From Phycisphaeraceae bacterium (lineage in GTDB: Bacteria; Planctomycetota; Phycisphaerae; Phycisphaerales; Phycisphaeraceae), in the NCBI GenBank assembly GCA_029260715.1, contig JAJDCS010000016.1, forward strand, positions 1 through 64,000: a DNA stretch of 64,000 nucleotides, given 5' to 3'. Position numbers and translations under genes: made by a program. This document shows positions 8,997-17,921 of this stretch, in pieces; position 1 is the stretch's first letter; each line of letters starts with the position of its first letter. The notes below the pieces were generated by a model that saw only the letters and a list, made by a program, of their open reading frames with translations, had not been told where the DNA came from and made no database searches.

Positions 8997-11521
8997 ACGA
9001 CCTAACACACGAGCTCGAGCGGATCGCGGCGGTGCCGGTGCTGCTGGTGGCGTCGGACTACGACGGGACGCTGGCGCCGATCGTGTCCGACCCGGCGCAG
9101 GCCAAGCCGCTACGCGAGGCGGCGGTGGCGCTGCGCATGCTGGCGACACTGCCGCAGACGCACGTGGCGATCATCTCCGGCCGGGCGCTACGCGACTTGG
9201 CGGACCTAACCAACCCGCCCGAAGACGTGCACCTGGTCGGCAGCCACGGCAGCGAGTTCGACCTGGACTTCGCCACGTCGCTATCACCCGAAACATCCAA
9301 GCTGCGCGACCGTGTCTTGGAAGAGCTATCACAGATCGCCACCAAAGGCACAGGGTTTTCCGTCGAGCAGAAACCCGCGAGCATCGCGTTTCACTACCGC
9401 AACGCCCCAGACGACGAAGCCGACCGTGCGGTTAAAGCGGTCATGAGCGGCCCAGCCGCGTTGAAAGGCGTGTTTACCAAATACGGGAAGAAGGTGGTCG
9501 AGCTTGGCGTGGTGTCCACGGACAAGGGGCAGGCTTTGGAGGCGATGCGACACCGGCTAGGCGCGTCGGCGGTGGTCTTTTTAGGGGACGACAAGACCGA
9601 CGAAGACGCGTTCGCCACGCTCACCGGGCCTGACATCGCCGTAAAAGTCGGCCCAGGCGAAACACGGGCGCCGTTCCGCGTGGATGGGCCCGAGGATGTG
9701 GCGAAGGTGTTGGCTAAATTGGGCGAGCTGCGCACCGAATGGCTCAAGGGCTCCGAGGCGGTGGCGATCGAGCAGCACGCGATGCTGTCGGACCAGCGCA
9801 CGGTCGCCCTGGTCACGCCCAACGCTTCGGTCACGTGGCTGTGTCTGCCTCGGATCGACTCGCCCGCGCTGTTCGCGGACCTGCTCGGTGGGCCCAGCGC
9901 CGGGCATTTCAGCATCAAAGCAGCAGACGGGTCGCTGCCGATCGAGCAGCGGTACACCGGCGATTCGTTGGTGCTCCAGACGCGGTGGCAAGGGTTTACC
10001 ACGACAGACTTTTTAGACTGCTCAGGCGGGCGCCCGTCGCAACGCGCGGGGCGAGCGGACCTGTTCCGCATCCTGGAGGGCGGCGGGCGGGTCGTAGTGG
10101 ACTTCGCGCCACGCCTGGATTTCGGACGCGTGCCCACGCGGCTGATCGTCCGCGACGGCGGCATCGAGGTCGAAGACACGCCCGACCCGATCGTGCTGCG
10201 GTCGCCGGGCGTGAAGTGGCGGCTGGTCGAAGAAGGCAATCACCACACGGCCAGGGCCGAGATCGATCTTGATCAAGAGCCCGTGGTGCTGCACCTGTGC
10301 CACGGCAGCGGGAGCATGCGCGACGGGGTGGCGTCGGCCAAGGACAAGCGGTTGTTGACCGAGGTCTACTGGTCGTCTTGGGCAGACGGGCTTGCGATCC
10401 CGAACGTAGAGCCGGAGTTGGTGCGCCGCAGCGCGTTGGTGCTCAAGGGCCTGTGCTACGGCCCGACGGGCGCGGTGTCGGCGGCGGGCACGACAAGCCT
10501 GCCCGAGCATATCGGGGGCGTGCGCAACTGGGACTACCGCTTCTGCTGGCTGCGGGACGGCGCGATGGCAGCGGCGGCGCTGGTAAAGCTTGGCAGCACA
10601 GCCGAGGCGATGCACTTCCTCGACTGGGTCCTGGGCGTGGTGGACAACTGCGACTCGCCCGAGCGGCTCCGCCCGCTGTACACGGTGACGGGCGGGTCGG
10701 CGGGGCCGGAGGCGGAACTGGGACAGTTGGCGGGGTACCGCGGCAGCCGGCCGGTGCGCGTGGGCAACAGCGCCGCGGCGCAGGTGCAACTGGACGTGTT
10801 CGGGCCGATCGTCGATCTCGTGGCGCTACTGCTCGATCACGACGCGCCGGTGTCATCGAACCACTGGCGGCTGGTGGAGGCCATGGTCCAGGCTGTGCGG
10901 CAACGCTGGCACGAGCCCGACCACGGGATCTGGGAGATCCGCCGACCACGCCGCCACCACGTACACTCAAAGGTGATGTGCTGGGTCACCGTGGACCGGG
11001 CAATCAAGATCTCAGGCCACTTGCTCGGCAGAGACCGTGAGGATTGGAAACGGCTACGCGACGAGATCGCCAAAGACGTAATCGAACACGGATTCAAGCA
11101 GGCGGGCAACGCGTTCACCGCGGCTTACGACGACACAGACCTGGACGCGGCGGCGTTGTACGTCGGGCTAACCGGCTTGCTCGACCCGCAAGACCCACGC
11201 TACCTCGGCACGCTCGACGCGGTTGAAAAGGCATTGCTACTGGGCCCGACGGTGTACCGGTACCGATCAGACGACGGCCTGCCGGGGTACGAAGGCGGGT
11301 TCCATATCTGCGCGTCGTGGCTGGTCGAAGCATACGCACAGGTCGGGAGAGTCGCTGAAGCGAAGACCCTGTTTAACCAAATTGTGTCCCTGGCGGGGCC
11401 CACGGGCATGATGTCAGAGCAGTACGGGCCAAAAACACGGCGGGCATTGGGGAATGTACCCCAGGCGTACTCGCACATCGGCGTCATCGAAAACGCATTG
11501 ACCCTCGAACGGCTAGGGTGA
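8993..11521 (+). CDS. Fused trehalose-6-phosphate phosphatase and GH15 glucoamylase/trehalase-like hydrolase
   Basis: An 842-residue two-domain enzyme. Residues about 1-245 are a HAD-type OtsB phosphatase with the nucleophile motif SDYDGTLAPI (Asp22, Asp24) and the metal motif GDDKTDED. From about residue 255 the chain is a complete GH15 (alpha/alpha)6 barrel: WLCLPRIDSPALF at its start, NWDYRFCWLRDGA in the middle, and EGGFHICASWLVEAY near the end where the catalytic Glu lies. Bacterial GH15 members include glucoamylases and, in mycobacteria, true trehalases. The protein could therefore make trehalose and also cleave it or a related glucan. It overlaps otsA by four bases. Domain calls are firm; the GH15 substrate is inferred. 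Confidence 0.92.
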   Translation: MNDLTHELERIAAVPVLLVASDYDGTLAPIVSDPAQAKPLREAAVALRMLATLPQTHVAIISGRALRDLADLTNPPEDVHLVGSHGSEFDLDFATSLSPETSKLRDRVLEELSQIATKGTGFSVEQKPASIAFHYRNAPDDEADRAVKAVMSGPAALKGVFTKYGKKVVELGVVSTDKGQALEAMRHRLGASAVVFLGDDKTDEDAFATLTGPDIAVKVGPGETRAPFRVDGPEDVAKVLAKLGELRTEWLKGSEAVAIEQHAMLSDQRTVALVTPNASVTWLCLPRIDSPALFADLLGGPSAGHFSIKAADGSLPIEQRYTGDSLVLQTRWQGFTTTDFLDCSGGRPSQRAGRADLFRILEGGGRVVVDFAPRLDFGRVPTRLIVRDGGIEVEDTPDPIVLRSPGVKWRLVEEGNHHTARAEIDLDQEPVVLHLCHGSGSMRDGVASAKDKRLLTEVYWSSWADGLAIPNVEPELVRRSALVLKGLCYGPTGAVSAAGTTSLPEHIGGVRNWDYRFCWLRDGAMAAAALVKLGSTAEAMHFLDWVLGVVDNCDSPERLRPLYTVTGGSAGPEAELGQLAGYRGSRPVRVGNSAAAQVQLDVFGPIVDLVALLLDHDAPVSSNHWRLVEAMVQAVRQRWHEPDHGIWEIRRPRRHHVHSKVMCWVTVDRAIKISGHLLGRDREDWKRLRDEIAKDVIEHGFKQAGNAFTAAYDDTDLDAAALYVGLTGLLDPQDPRYLGTLDAVEKALLLGPTVYRYRSDDGLPGYEGGFHICASWLVEAYAQVGRVAEAKTLFNQIVSLAGPTGMMSEQYGPKTRRALGNVPQAYSHIGVIENALTLERLG

Positions 11522-11678
11522 CCACGCGCCGGCCGAATAAGCGCAAGCAAAACCGGAAGCGTCGTCACGCTTAGCACGCGGCGCTTCGATCCGGTTCAGC
11601 GACAACCACACCACGCACGCGGCTTTTGCCTAGCGGCTGCTCGGCTCACTGATTAAAGATGGCTTAGCCCTGTGGTAA

Positions 11679-11960
11679 TTACCAGCGGCCGCCACCGCCG
11701 CCGCCGCCCGAGCGCGGGGCCTTGGGGCGAGCCTCGTTGACCGTCAGCGTGCGTCCGCCGACTTCGGTCCCGTTGACGGCCTCAATGGCGGCGCGGGCCT
11801 CGTTGTCGTCACTCATGGTGACAAAGGCAAACCCGCGCGACCGGCCGGTCTCCCGGTCGCTGATCACCGCGACTTCATCGACATTGCCGTGTTGCCCAAA
11901 CAGGTCACGCAGTTCATCCTCGCTGCTCTGGAAGCTGAGGTTTCCGACATAGATCTTCAT
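11679..11960 (-). CDS. RRM-type RNA-binding protein
   Basis: A small (93 aa) single-RRM protein. RNP2 (IYVGNLSF) opens the chain and RNP1 reads RGFAFVTM. The C-terminus is a Gly-rich tail, as in cyanobacterial Rbp and other bacterial glycine-rich RRM proteins often linked to cold or stress. Such proteins bind single-stranded RNA. The ATG at 11960 is chosen because it puts the RRM at residue 1; a longer reading to 11987 adds nine unconserved residues. The gene is monocistronic. An imperfect inverted repeat with AACCGG/CCGGTT ends near 11551-11596 lies downstream and might help end transcription. Confidence 0.93.
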   Translation of the reverse strand: MKIYVGNLSFQSSEDELRDLFGQHGNVDEVAVISDRETGRSRGFAFVTMSDDNEARAAIEAVNGTEVGGRTLTVNEARPKAPRSGGGGGGGRW

Positions 11961-12207
11961 TCGAACTCTCCAACCGGTGAAGCCCACGAGCCGTTTGGTC
12001 TGTGCAAGGGCGTCACCTAAAAACGTGTAAGACCGCCTACGCCGGCTGGCTCATCTTCAGAGCGTCATTATACAGGCAAAACGGTGAAGTCAAACATCAC
12101 CCGCCGCGTGGGGGTTTAAGCCCACATATTGCCCACTTGTTTTTGGGGTGGCTTGGCCCCGATAGACAGGCGCTCGTGGCGCCACGGCAGGACGCTCCTC
12201 GCGGGGT

Positions 12208-13266
12208 TCAGTTCTTGCTATACCGCCACGCGCCTAGCTGCTGAGTGGTCAGGTCGCGGTATTGGCCATCGTGGCTGGTGGCGAGGCTCAGCAACTCGCT
12301 GGCGGTTTCACCGTCGACCAATACAGCATCGAATCGCGTCAGAGAGGCCCTTTTCAACAGGCTGCGGATGGCGACGACCTGCTCGGCGGACGGCTTGTCG
12401 GCGATGATCAGGATCAATTGCTCGGGCCTGACGGCTATGGCGAGTTGCACGGCGTCTTCAATGTTGGCCGTGCCCGTGGCTAGGATGCCGTTGAGGGTGT
12501 CGCGCATGGTGTCGCGGGGCAGGGCCGACAGGGGCATGAGTTGATCGGGGCAGACCGCCTCGCTGTCGTAACGGGCGAACACAAATTGAATGCCCACCGC
12601 GTCGGTCTGAAAATCCGTGCCCGCGAGAACCGCGTCTTTAACAAAACCCAGCCAACGCCGGCTAGCGAAGGAGGCGTCGATCACCACAACGGTGCGCGCG
12701 CTAAGCGGGATGCCCAGAACATTGGGCCGACTCATCGTAAATGGGTTGGCCTTGGGGTCGTACTCAAAATTGACCTCAATCGCTGGGGCTTGCCGTTGAA
12801 GGTCGCTCACCTGCGCTTGGTGGCGCACAAACAGACTCATCACAAACACGCTGATCCCGATCACCGCCGCGATCCCCGCCGCCACCGCGAACCGGACGGT
12901 AAGGCGCTGCTGGGTTGTCAGCCTGGCTGCCGCGGGTTGAGCCGTCTGGGGGTGGGTGGGTATGGCGGCGGACCTGACCCGGCGAGACGCGCGCGGAGGC
13001 GGCTTGGTCCTTGGCTGCAGGGTCGGCAGCGGCTGGCCCGGCGATGCTGTGTGATTCACGTTCCGAGTCGGGGTCGCGTCTTCAATCGGGGCTGGCTGGC
13101 CGGGGCGCTCAGGGCGGGCCTGGGTGGGGCGCGTCTTTAACGCGGGGTCGTCGGGCACGGTCATGAGCTGCCCGCACACCGAGCATCGGCAAACGCCGCC
13201 GGCAAACCCGGTATCCAACTCCAGAACCTGCTCGCAACTGGGACAGGTCAGTTCCAGCAGTGCCAT
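12208..13266 (-). CDS. Zinc-ribbon, membrane-anchored, vWA-like protein
   Basis: A 352-residue protein of uncertain function. Residues 8-31 hold a Cys-rich ribbon (CPSC, then CRCSVC). A Pro/Thr/Arg-rich low-complexity segment follows, then one transmembrane helix (about residues 128-147). The C-terminal half resembles a von Willebrand A fold: a hydrophobic strand ending in IDASFAS where a MIDAS DxSxS would lie, a Thr-containing ATGTANIEDA and a later strand ending IIADKPS. The MIDAS is therefore partly degenerate. Such zinc-ribbon plus membrane plus vWA layouts are common in planctomycetes. It starts 20 bases after the sppA-like gene and is probably cotranscribed with it. Confidence 0.7.
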   Translation of the reverse strand: MALLELTCPSCEQVLELDTGFAGGVCRCSVCGQLMTVPDDPALKTRPTQARPERPGQPAPIEDATPTRNVNHTASPGQPLPTLQPRTKPPPRASRRVRSAAIPTHPQTAQPAAARLTTQQRLTVRFAVAAGIAAVIGISVFVMSLFVRHQAQVSDLQRQAPAIEVNFEYDPKANPFTMSRPNVLGIPLSARTVVVIDASFASRRWLGFVKDAVLAGTDFQTDAVGIQFVFARYDSEAVCPDQLMPLSALPRDTMRDTLNGILATGTANIEDAVQLAIAVRPEQLILIIADKPSAEQVVAIRSLLKRASLTRFDAVLVDGETASELLSLATSHDGQYRDLTTQQLGAWRYSKN

Positions 13267-13285
13267 GTGGCCGGTCCCCTTTTGA

Positions 13286-14311
13286 TCATTCCAGTTCCGG
13301 TTGCCAGAGATAGTAGAACTCCATCGGCAGCGAGGCCAACGGGTCGGGCAGATTGAACTGCGCCAGGTTGATCTGCAAGCCGCCCGACGCCGCGCCGGGG
13401 CCGGGCCAAGACCGGGCCGATGCGTAGGGCGAGCCCACGTAATCCAGCGGGCGGTGGTAGATCACCAGTTCCGCGTCGCTGACGCCGGCCAACTCCTTAG
13501 CCAAGGCGAACGCGTCGTATAAATCCCCCGCCTGGTCGGCCATGCCCCACTGCACCGCTTGGGTCCCGCTGAGCACACGCCCGTCGGTGGCCTGTTTGAT
13601 CAGGTCGGCGGGGATGCTCGGCCTGGCCTGACGCACCACCGCGACGAACCGACCATAAAAATCGTCGACCAGCGAACGCAGCACCGCCCGGTGCTCGTCG
13701 GTCATGTCGCTCAGCGGCGAGCCGGCGTCTTTGTTGGGGCCGGTGGTGATGGCCTCGGCGTGGATGCCGATACGGCTCAGGGCCGACTTGAAGCTGATCG
13801 TCTGAACGATCACGCCAACACTACCGGTGATGGCGGTGGGGTAAGCCACGATCCGGTCGGCGGCGCACGCCAGGTAGTACCCACCGCTGGCGGTGACATC
13901 CATCATCAGCGCCACAACGGGCTTGCCGGTGTCTTGCTTAAATCGCCCGACCATGCGGTACATCGCGTCGCTGGCGGTGACGGTCCCGCCGGGCGTGTTC
14001 AAACGTAGGATAACCGCCTTGACCGCCGGGTCGTGCTTGGCTTTCTCTAACCTTTCATGAAGCACGCTGACGGGGTTCTCGCCTTGGTTGAGCAGGCCCC
14101 GCTTGTTGGCGTTGTAGATCGGGCCCGAGACGTCGATGATCACCACGCGCGGGCTGAACCACCCCTTGGCCGGCTCGACCACCGTGGTGCGCAGCTCCTG
14201 CCCGCCGGACGAAACGCCCACCACGAACGTGATCGGCCCGCAGCCGGTCAGGCACAGCAGCATGGCGGCCACGGCGCATCGCAGGATAGTATCGTGGGCC
14301 AGGGATTTCAT
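13286..14311 (-). CDS. sppA: SppA-like S49 peptidase, lipoprotein type
   Basis: Family S49 signal-peptide peptidase of the short form, which degrades cleaved signal peptides or other membrane-embedded peptides. The N-terminus is a lipoprotein signal (lipobox LTGC) rather than a simple membrane anchor, so the enzyme probably faces the periplasm or outer membrane. Family blocks: NTPGGTVTASD, the catalytic-Ser region TASGGYYLACAAD, ITGSVGV, and the Lys region GPNKDAGSPLS. The start at 14311 (MKSLA) gives a normal signal peptide; the upstream ATG at 14329 is less likely. The vWA-like gene follows directly. Confidence 0.85.
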   Translation of the reverse strand: MKSLAHDTILRCAVAAMLLCLTGCGPITFVVGVSSGGQELRTTVVEPAKGWFSPRVVIIDVSGPIYNANKRGLLNQGENPVSVLHERLEKAKHDPAVKAVILRLNTPGGTVTASDAMYRMVGRFKQDTGKPVVALMMDVTASGGYYLACAADRIVAYPTAITGSVGVIVQTISFKSALSRIGIHAEAITTGPNKDAGSPLSDMTDEHRAVLRSLVDDFYGRFVAVVRQARPSIPADLIKQATDGRVLSGTQAVQWGMADQAGDLYDAFALAKELAGVSDAELVIYHRPLDYVGSPYASARSWPGPGAASGGLQINLAQFNLPDPLASLPMEFYYLWQPELE

Positions 14312-14370
14312 CTCGGCTGTACCTATCATTGAATCGCACGTGCGTAATTATTGTCGGGTGTTCTATCTGC

Positions 14371-14934
14371 TCAATGCCCGTGTCGGCCTATATACGCTTT
14401 GGCTTTTTCTTCATAAGCCGGGGATTTCAGGCCGACGGTCTTGGCTTCGGCCAGCGCGTCATCGTAGCTCCGTCCGCCGTCGAGCACACGGTGTGCCAGC
14501 CATATCGCTCCCACACGGTTGGCGGAGCTGCAGTGCAGCAAGATCGGCATGAGGTTGGGGGTGTTGAGCAGCGAACGCACTTGGTCAAACACGCTGTCCG
14601 TGAGCATGTCGGGGCCGTTGAAGCCGACGTTGTAGTAGGCCAACCCGAGTTCTTTCATCAGGGCGGGCTCGTCGAATTCCGTCATTTCATCAGGCAGGCG
14701 GAGGTTGATGACCGTTTTGATACCGCCCTGCTTGGCTTGGCGGAAGTCGTCGGCCTGGGGCTGGCTGGCCAGGAAGACACCGCCTAAGGTGTGCAGGCGC
14801 GTCACCGTGCCGCACTCGTACGGCTCAAGCTTGTCAGTGGTGATGGCTTTGTGGCCCGATGGGCCGGCGCAACCCGCCACCAAGACGACAAGCACAATCA
14901 AGGCGTTCCAAAATAAAAACTTGCCTGCTGACAT
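14371..14934 (-). CDS. Lipoprotein with dual-specificity/PTP-like phosphatase fold
   Basis: The chain begins with a lipoprotein signal peptide (lipobox VAGC). The mature part resembles the DUF442/DSP-like group of Cys-based phosphatases: GGIKTVINLRLPDE is the typical N-terminal strand, and HCSSANRVGA carries the HC-x5-R active-site loop (His-Cys, Arg). An exported Cys-phosphatase is unusual because most known relatives are cytoplasmic. It may act on surface polysaccharide or lipid phosphate, but the substrate is not knowable here. The ATG at 14934 gives a normal signal peptide; a longer reading to 14979 adds 15 polar residues. It is 60 bases upstream of the sppA-like gene on the same strand. 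Confidence 0.8.
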   Translation of the reverse strand: MSAGKFLFWNALIVLVVLVAGCAGPSGHKAITTDKLEPYECGTVTRLHTLGGVFLASQPQADDFRQAKQGGIKTVINLRLPDEMTEFDEPALMKELGLAYYNVGFNGPDMLTDSVFDQVRSLLNTPNLMPILLHCSSANRVGAIWLAHRVLDGGRSYDDALAEAKTVGLKSPAYEEKAKAYIGRHGH

Positions 14935-15250
14935 GATCCGGCCTTTCTCAGTCGTGTTGGTTGAACCTGAATTCATCAACGGTAAATTTTATCGTTTTAG
15001 CGGTGTAGCGGCTCTGGCGAGGCTTTCGTGGTTAATTATACACGGCATATGCGGCCGGCGGTTCCGACCGGTCGATACGGCCCCCGCCGACCAACAGGCC
15101 GTTCACGCGGGGCTCGCCTCATAATGATTTGCATCGCCGCACCGACGCAGTACACTTCGGAGTTCTTCAGGTATGTATAGGTCGCTGTGACCCGCATCTA
15201 TCTCGCTTGGCCCGAGTGGGCACTCCTTCCATAGTAATGAAAAGGGAAAA
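14935..15250. other. Divergent intergenic region, no gene recognised
   Basis: About 316 bases between the phosphatase-like lipoprotein and the deoxyhypusine-synthase-like gene, which point away from each other. It should carry both promoters. I see no RNA gene or repeat in it. Confidence 0.4.
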
Positions 15251-16309
15251 ATGGCTAAGAAAAAACCCAAACGGTCATACGTCCAGCAGGTCCACGTCAA
15301 AAAAAACCGCTCGGTCTCCGACCTGCTCAAAGCCATGAGCAACACCGGGTTCCAGGGCAAGTCACTCGCGGTCTGCGCCGACACCCTTGAGAAGATGTTC
15401 CGCGACAAGAGCACGACCGTGCTGTTGGGCTACGCGGGTTCGCTGTCCACCACCGGCCAATACGAGATCATCAATTGGCTGATCGAAAACGGGTACATCG
15501 ACATCCTCGTGGGCACCGGCGCGAACCTCAGCGAGGACATCGTCGACGCCATGGGTCGCCACTACGTCCAAGGCAGCCACCGGGCCGACGACGTGGCGCT
15601 TTTCGAGAAAGGCTACAACAGGTACTACGACGTATACGGGCGTGAGGACGATTACCTCGAGATGACCGAGCTAATCGCCGGGTTCATGATGGGCCTCGAA
15701 CCCAACCGCGGGTACTCTTCGTGTGAGTTCCTCCATAAATTCGGTGTCTGGCTTGGCAAGAAAAAAATCCGATCGATCGTAAGCACAGCCGCTAAGCACA
15801 AGGTGCCGGTCTTCTGCCCCGCGATCATTGACAGCCCCTACGGCGACGCCGCGCTGATCGCCAAGAGCAAGGGGTTCGACCTTGTGCTCGACGGCGTCAA
15901 AGACTACGTCGAGTTCATGCAGCTATCCGAGCAGGTCAAAAACACCGGGGTGGTCTACATCGGCGGGGGCGTGCCCAAAGACTTCATCCAGCTATTCGCG
16001 GTGACGGCTGACCTACTCTACGACGACATGAAAGTCCCCAACCGTCGCGGCGCCAAGCAGCGCGAGGGCACGAACGAGACGTACTACCCCCACAAGTACG
16101 CGGTGCAGATCACGACCGATTCACCCCAGTGGGGCGGGTTGTCGGGCTGCACGTTCGACGAGGCGGTTTCCTGGGGCAAGGAAGACCCGGCCGGCGCCTA
16201 CGCCCAGTGCTACTGCGACGCGACAATCGCCCTGCCGATCCTGTCGCAGGCGCTGGCCCAGCGCATGACCGCCAAACGCAAACGCAAGCCGTGGAAGGGC
16301 GTGTTTTGA
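15251..16309 (+). CDS. Deoxyhypusine synthase-like protein
   Basis: A 352-residue member of the deoxyhypusine synthase family. In eukaryotes and archaea this enzyme moves an aminobutyl group from spermidine to a lysine of eIF5A. Recognisable are GTGANLSED for NAD binding, YDVYGREDDYLEMTELI, an internal IGGGVPKDF, and EAVSWGKE near the C-terminus, where the Lys corresponds to the imine-forming catalytic lysine. Bacteria have no eIF5A of this type. Characterised bacterial relatives act in polyamine chemistry (for example homospermidine formation) or are unassigned. The ribosome site GAAAAGGGAAAA precedes the ATG. The very basic N-terminus (AKKKPKR) is unusual. The gene stands alone. Confidence 0.88.
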   Translation: MAKKKPKRSYVQQVHVKKNRSVSDLLKAMSNTGFQGKSLAVCADTLEKMFRDKSTTVLLGYAGSLSTTGQYEIINWLIENGYIDILVGTGANLSEDIVDAMGRHYVQGSHRADDVALFEKGYNRYYDVYGREDDYLEMTELIAGFMMGLEPNRGYSSCEFLHKFGVWLGKKKIRSIVSTAAKHKVPVFCPAIIDSPYGDAALIAKSKGFDLVLDGVKDYVEFMQLSEQVKNTGVVYIGGGVPKDFIQLFAVTADLLYDDMKVPNRRGAKQREGTNETYYPHKYAVQITTDSPQWGGLSGCTFDEAVSWGKEDPAGAYAQCYCDATIALPILSQALAQRMTAKRKRKPWKGVF

Positions 16310-16352
16310 TCGTGTAATCGCGTGAAAAAATGCCACGACTTCTCACACTCCC

Positions 16353-16748
16353 ATGACACCCCCCCAACCCAAAGACGTAATCGTGTACGACGGCCAGTGC
16401 CGGTTCTGCCAAAAACAGGTTGAGCGGATCAGGCGGTGGGACTCACGCAGCCGGTTTGAATACGTGCCCCGCCAAACGCCGGGCCTGGATGAGCGGTTCC
16501 CGCAGCTAGCACAGGGCGACTTCAACACGGGCATGCGCCTGATCGGCGAAGCCGGTTCGGTCTACGTGGGCGCCGACGCGGTGTACCAGATCGCCACCCG
16601 GCTGCCGCGGTCGAGGTGGATCGCGTGGGTCTACCGTGTGCCGGTGCTGCACCAATTGGCCCGGGGCCTGTACGCGTGGGTCGCTAAAAACCGCCAATCC
16701 CTCGGCGGCTCGTGCGAGGACGGGGCTTGCCAGATTGACCACCGGTAA
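16353..16748 (+). CDS. DCC (DUF393) thiol-disulfide oxidoreductase-like protein
   Basis: A 131-residue member of the DCC family, named for its conserved Asp-Cys-Cys pattern. The motif here is [14 protein letters not shown] with a CxxC pair, followed by the usual small alpha/beta fold and a C-terminal pair of Cys (SCEDGAC) that could be a second redox pair. Function of the family is unproven; thioredoxin-like redox activity is predicted. A second DCC domain occurs in the window, fused to a membrane HTTM domain (38.8-40.1 kb). Confidence 0.85.
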   Translation: MTPPQPKDVIVYDGQCRFCQKQVERIRRWDSRSRFEYVPRQTPGLDERFPQLAQGDFNTGMRLIGEAGSVYVGADAVYQIATRLPRSRWIAWVYRVPVLHQLARGLYAWVAKNRQSLGGSCEDGACQIDHR

Positions 16749-16866
16749 CTTTGTGCCGCGTTACTGCCGCAAGTCTTCCGCGACGAGCCGTCCGCCTCAG
16801 GCGGATCAGGGAGCGGTCCGCGTGGTGAAGCGATCCAACGAACACACATTCTGGAAGTGGGTTTAC

Positions 16867-17319
16867 ATGCGGGTCTTGCTACAGCGAGTCACAAGCGGGG
16901 TTGTCCGAGTCAACGGCCGCGAGGTCGGGCGGATCGGCCACGGGCTGGTGCTGCTAGTCGGGGCGGGTCAAGGCGACGGCGAGGCGCAGGCCGTCAAGCT
17001 TGCCGACAAGGCCGCGGGGCTACGCGTGTTCAACGACGACGACGGTCGGTTCAACCGCAGCCTGTTCGACGTGGGCGGGGGCGCATTGGTGGTGTCGCAA
17101 TTCACGCTTTACGCAGACAGCCGGAAAGGCCGACGCCCCAGCTTCACCGACGCAGCCGCACCCGACATTGCCCGGCCCTTGATCGACCGGTTCGTGGACG
17201 AGTTGAGGCGCCTGGGGGTTAACCCGGTAGCCACCGGCGAGTTTGGCGCCAGTATGCAAGTGGAAATCCACAACGACGGCCCGGTAACAGTGTGGCTTGA
17301 TAGCGATGGGTTGATGTAA
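16867..17319 (+). CDS. dtd: D-aminoacyl-tRNA deacylase
   Basis: DTD removes D-amino acids (and glycine from tRNA-Ala) from mischarged tRNAs. The N-terminus MRVLLQRV and both active-site motifs, SQFTLYAD and the Gly-cisPro segment in NDGPVTVWL, are intact. Length (150 aa) is normal. The ATG at 16867 starts the family homology exactly; the longer reading frame upstream is unconserved. The Nudix gene follows on the same strand after about 60 bases. Confidence 0.95.
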   Translation: MRVLLQRVTSGVVRVNGREVGRIGHGLVLLVGAGQGDGEAQAVKLADKAAGLRVFNDDDGRFNRSLFDVGGGALVVSQFTLYADSRKGRRPSFTDAAAPDIARPLIDRFVDELRRLGVNPVATGEFGASMQVEIHNDGPVTVWLDSDGLM

Positions 17320-17381
17320 CCGCGTTGCAGCGTATCAAGGGCGGCCATGGCCCCACCGCGACGGGCCGCTAGAATACGGCG

Positions 17382-17921
17382 ATGCTGCCGGGCACCACGC
17401 AACCGACCAAGCTTGTTTACCAAGGCCCACGCTTCGACGTACACCGCGTAGAGTTGCCCGGCCGCGAAGGGCGAATGGTAGCCCGAGACGCCGTGGCGAC
17501 GGCGAGCGCCGTCGTGGTCTTGCCCCTGCTGAACGCCCAGACCGTCGTCCTGATCCGCAACGAGCGGTTCGCCGTGGGCCAAACCCTCTGGGAACTGCCA
17601 GCCGGAACCCTCGAAGACGGGGAAGACCCCCGCGAATGCGCCAAGCGGGAGCTGATCGAAGAGGCCGGCTACAACGCCGCGCGCGTGGAGCCGATAATCG
17701 ATTTTTACCCCAGCCCCGGGATCTGCACCGAGCGCATGTACGCGTTCCTTGCCCTCGATCTGGAGCACGTGGGCCAAGACCTCGACGAAAACGAGCGGAT
17801 CACCGTTGAACCGGTGGCGCTGGATCGGTCGATGCAGATGGTGCGGGACAACACCATCCGCGACGGCAAAACAATCGCGACGCTGCTTTACTACCACGCT
17901 TTTCTTAAGGAGGCCCGGTGA
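17382..17921 (+). CDS. Nudix hydrolase (ADP-ribose pyrophosphatase-like)
   Basis: A 179-residue Nudix protein. The box GTLEDGEDPRECAKRELIEE fits G-x5-E-x7-REUxEExGU with all metal-binding Glu residues. The preceding ELPAG and the overall layout match the ADP-ribose/ADP-sugar pyrophosphatase subgroup, which clears free ADP-ribose. The stop codon overlaps the start of the rhomboid gene (TGATG), so the two are translationally coupled. Substrate is inferred from subgroup only. Confidence 0.9.
   Translation: MLPGTTQPTKLVYQGPRFDVHRVELPGREGRMVARDAVATASAVVVLPLLNAQTVVLIRNERFAVGQTLWELPAGTLEDGEDPRECAKRELIEEAGYNAARVEPIIDFYPSPGICTERMYAFLALDLEHVGQDLDENERITVEPVALDRSMQMVRDNTIRDGKTIATLLYYHAFLKEAR
17907..17913 (+). 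promoter_or_regulatory. Strong Shine-Dalgarno deciding the rhomboid start
   Basis: AAGGAGG lies inside the end of the Nudix gene, seven bases before the ATG at 17921 and only four before the alternative GTG at 17918. The spacing favours the ATG. Confidence 0.7.
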
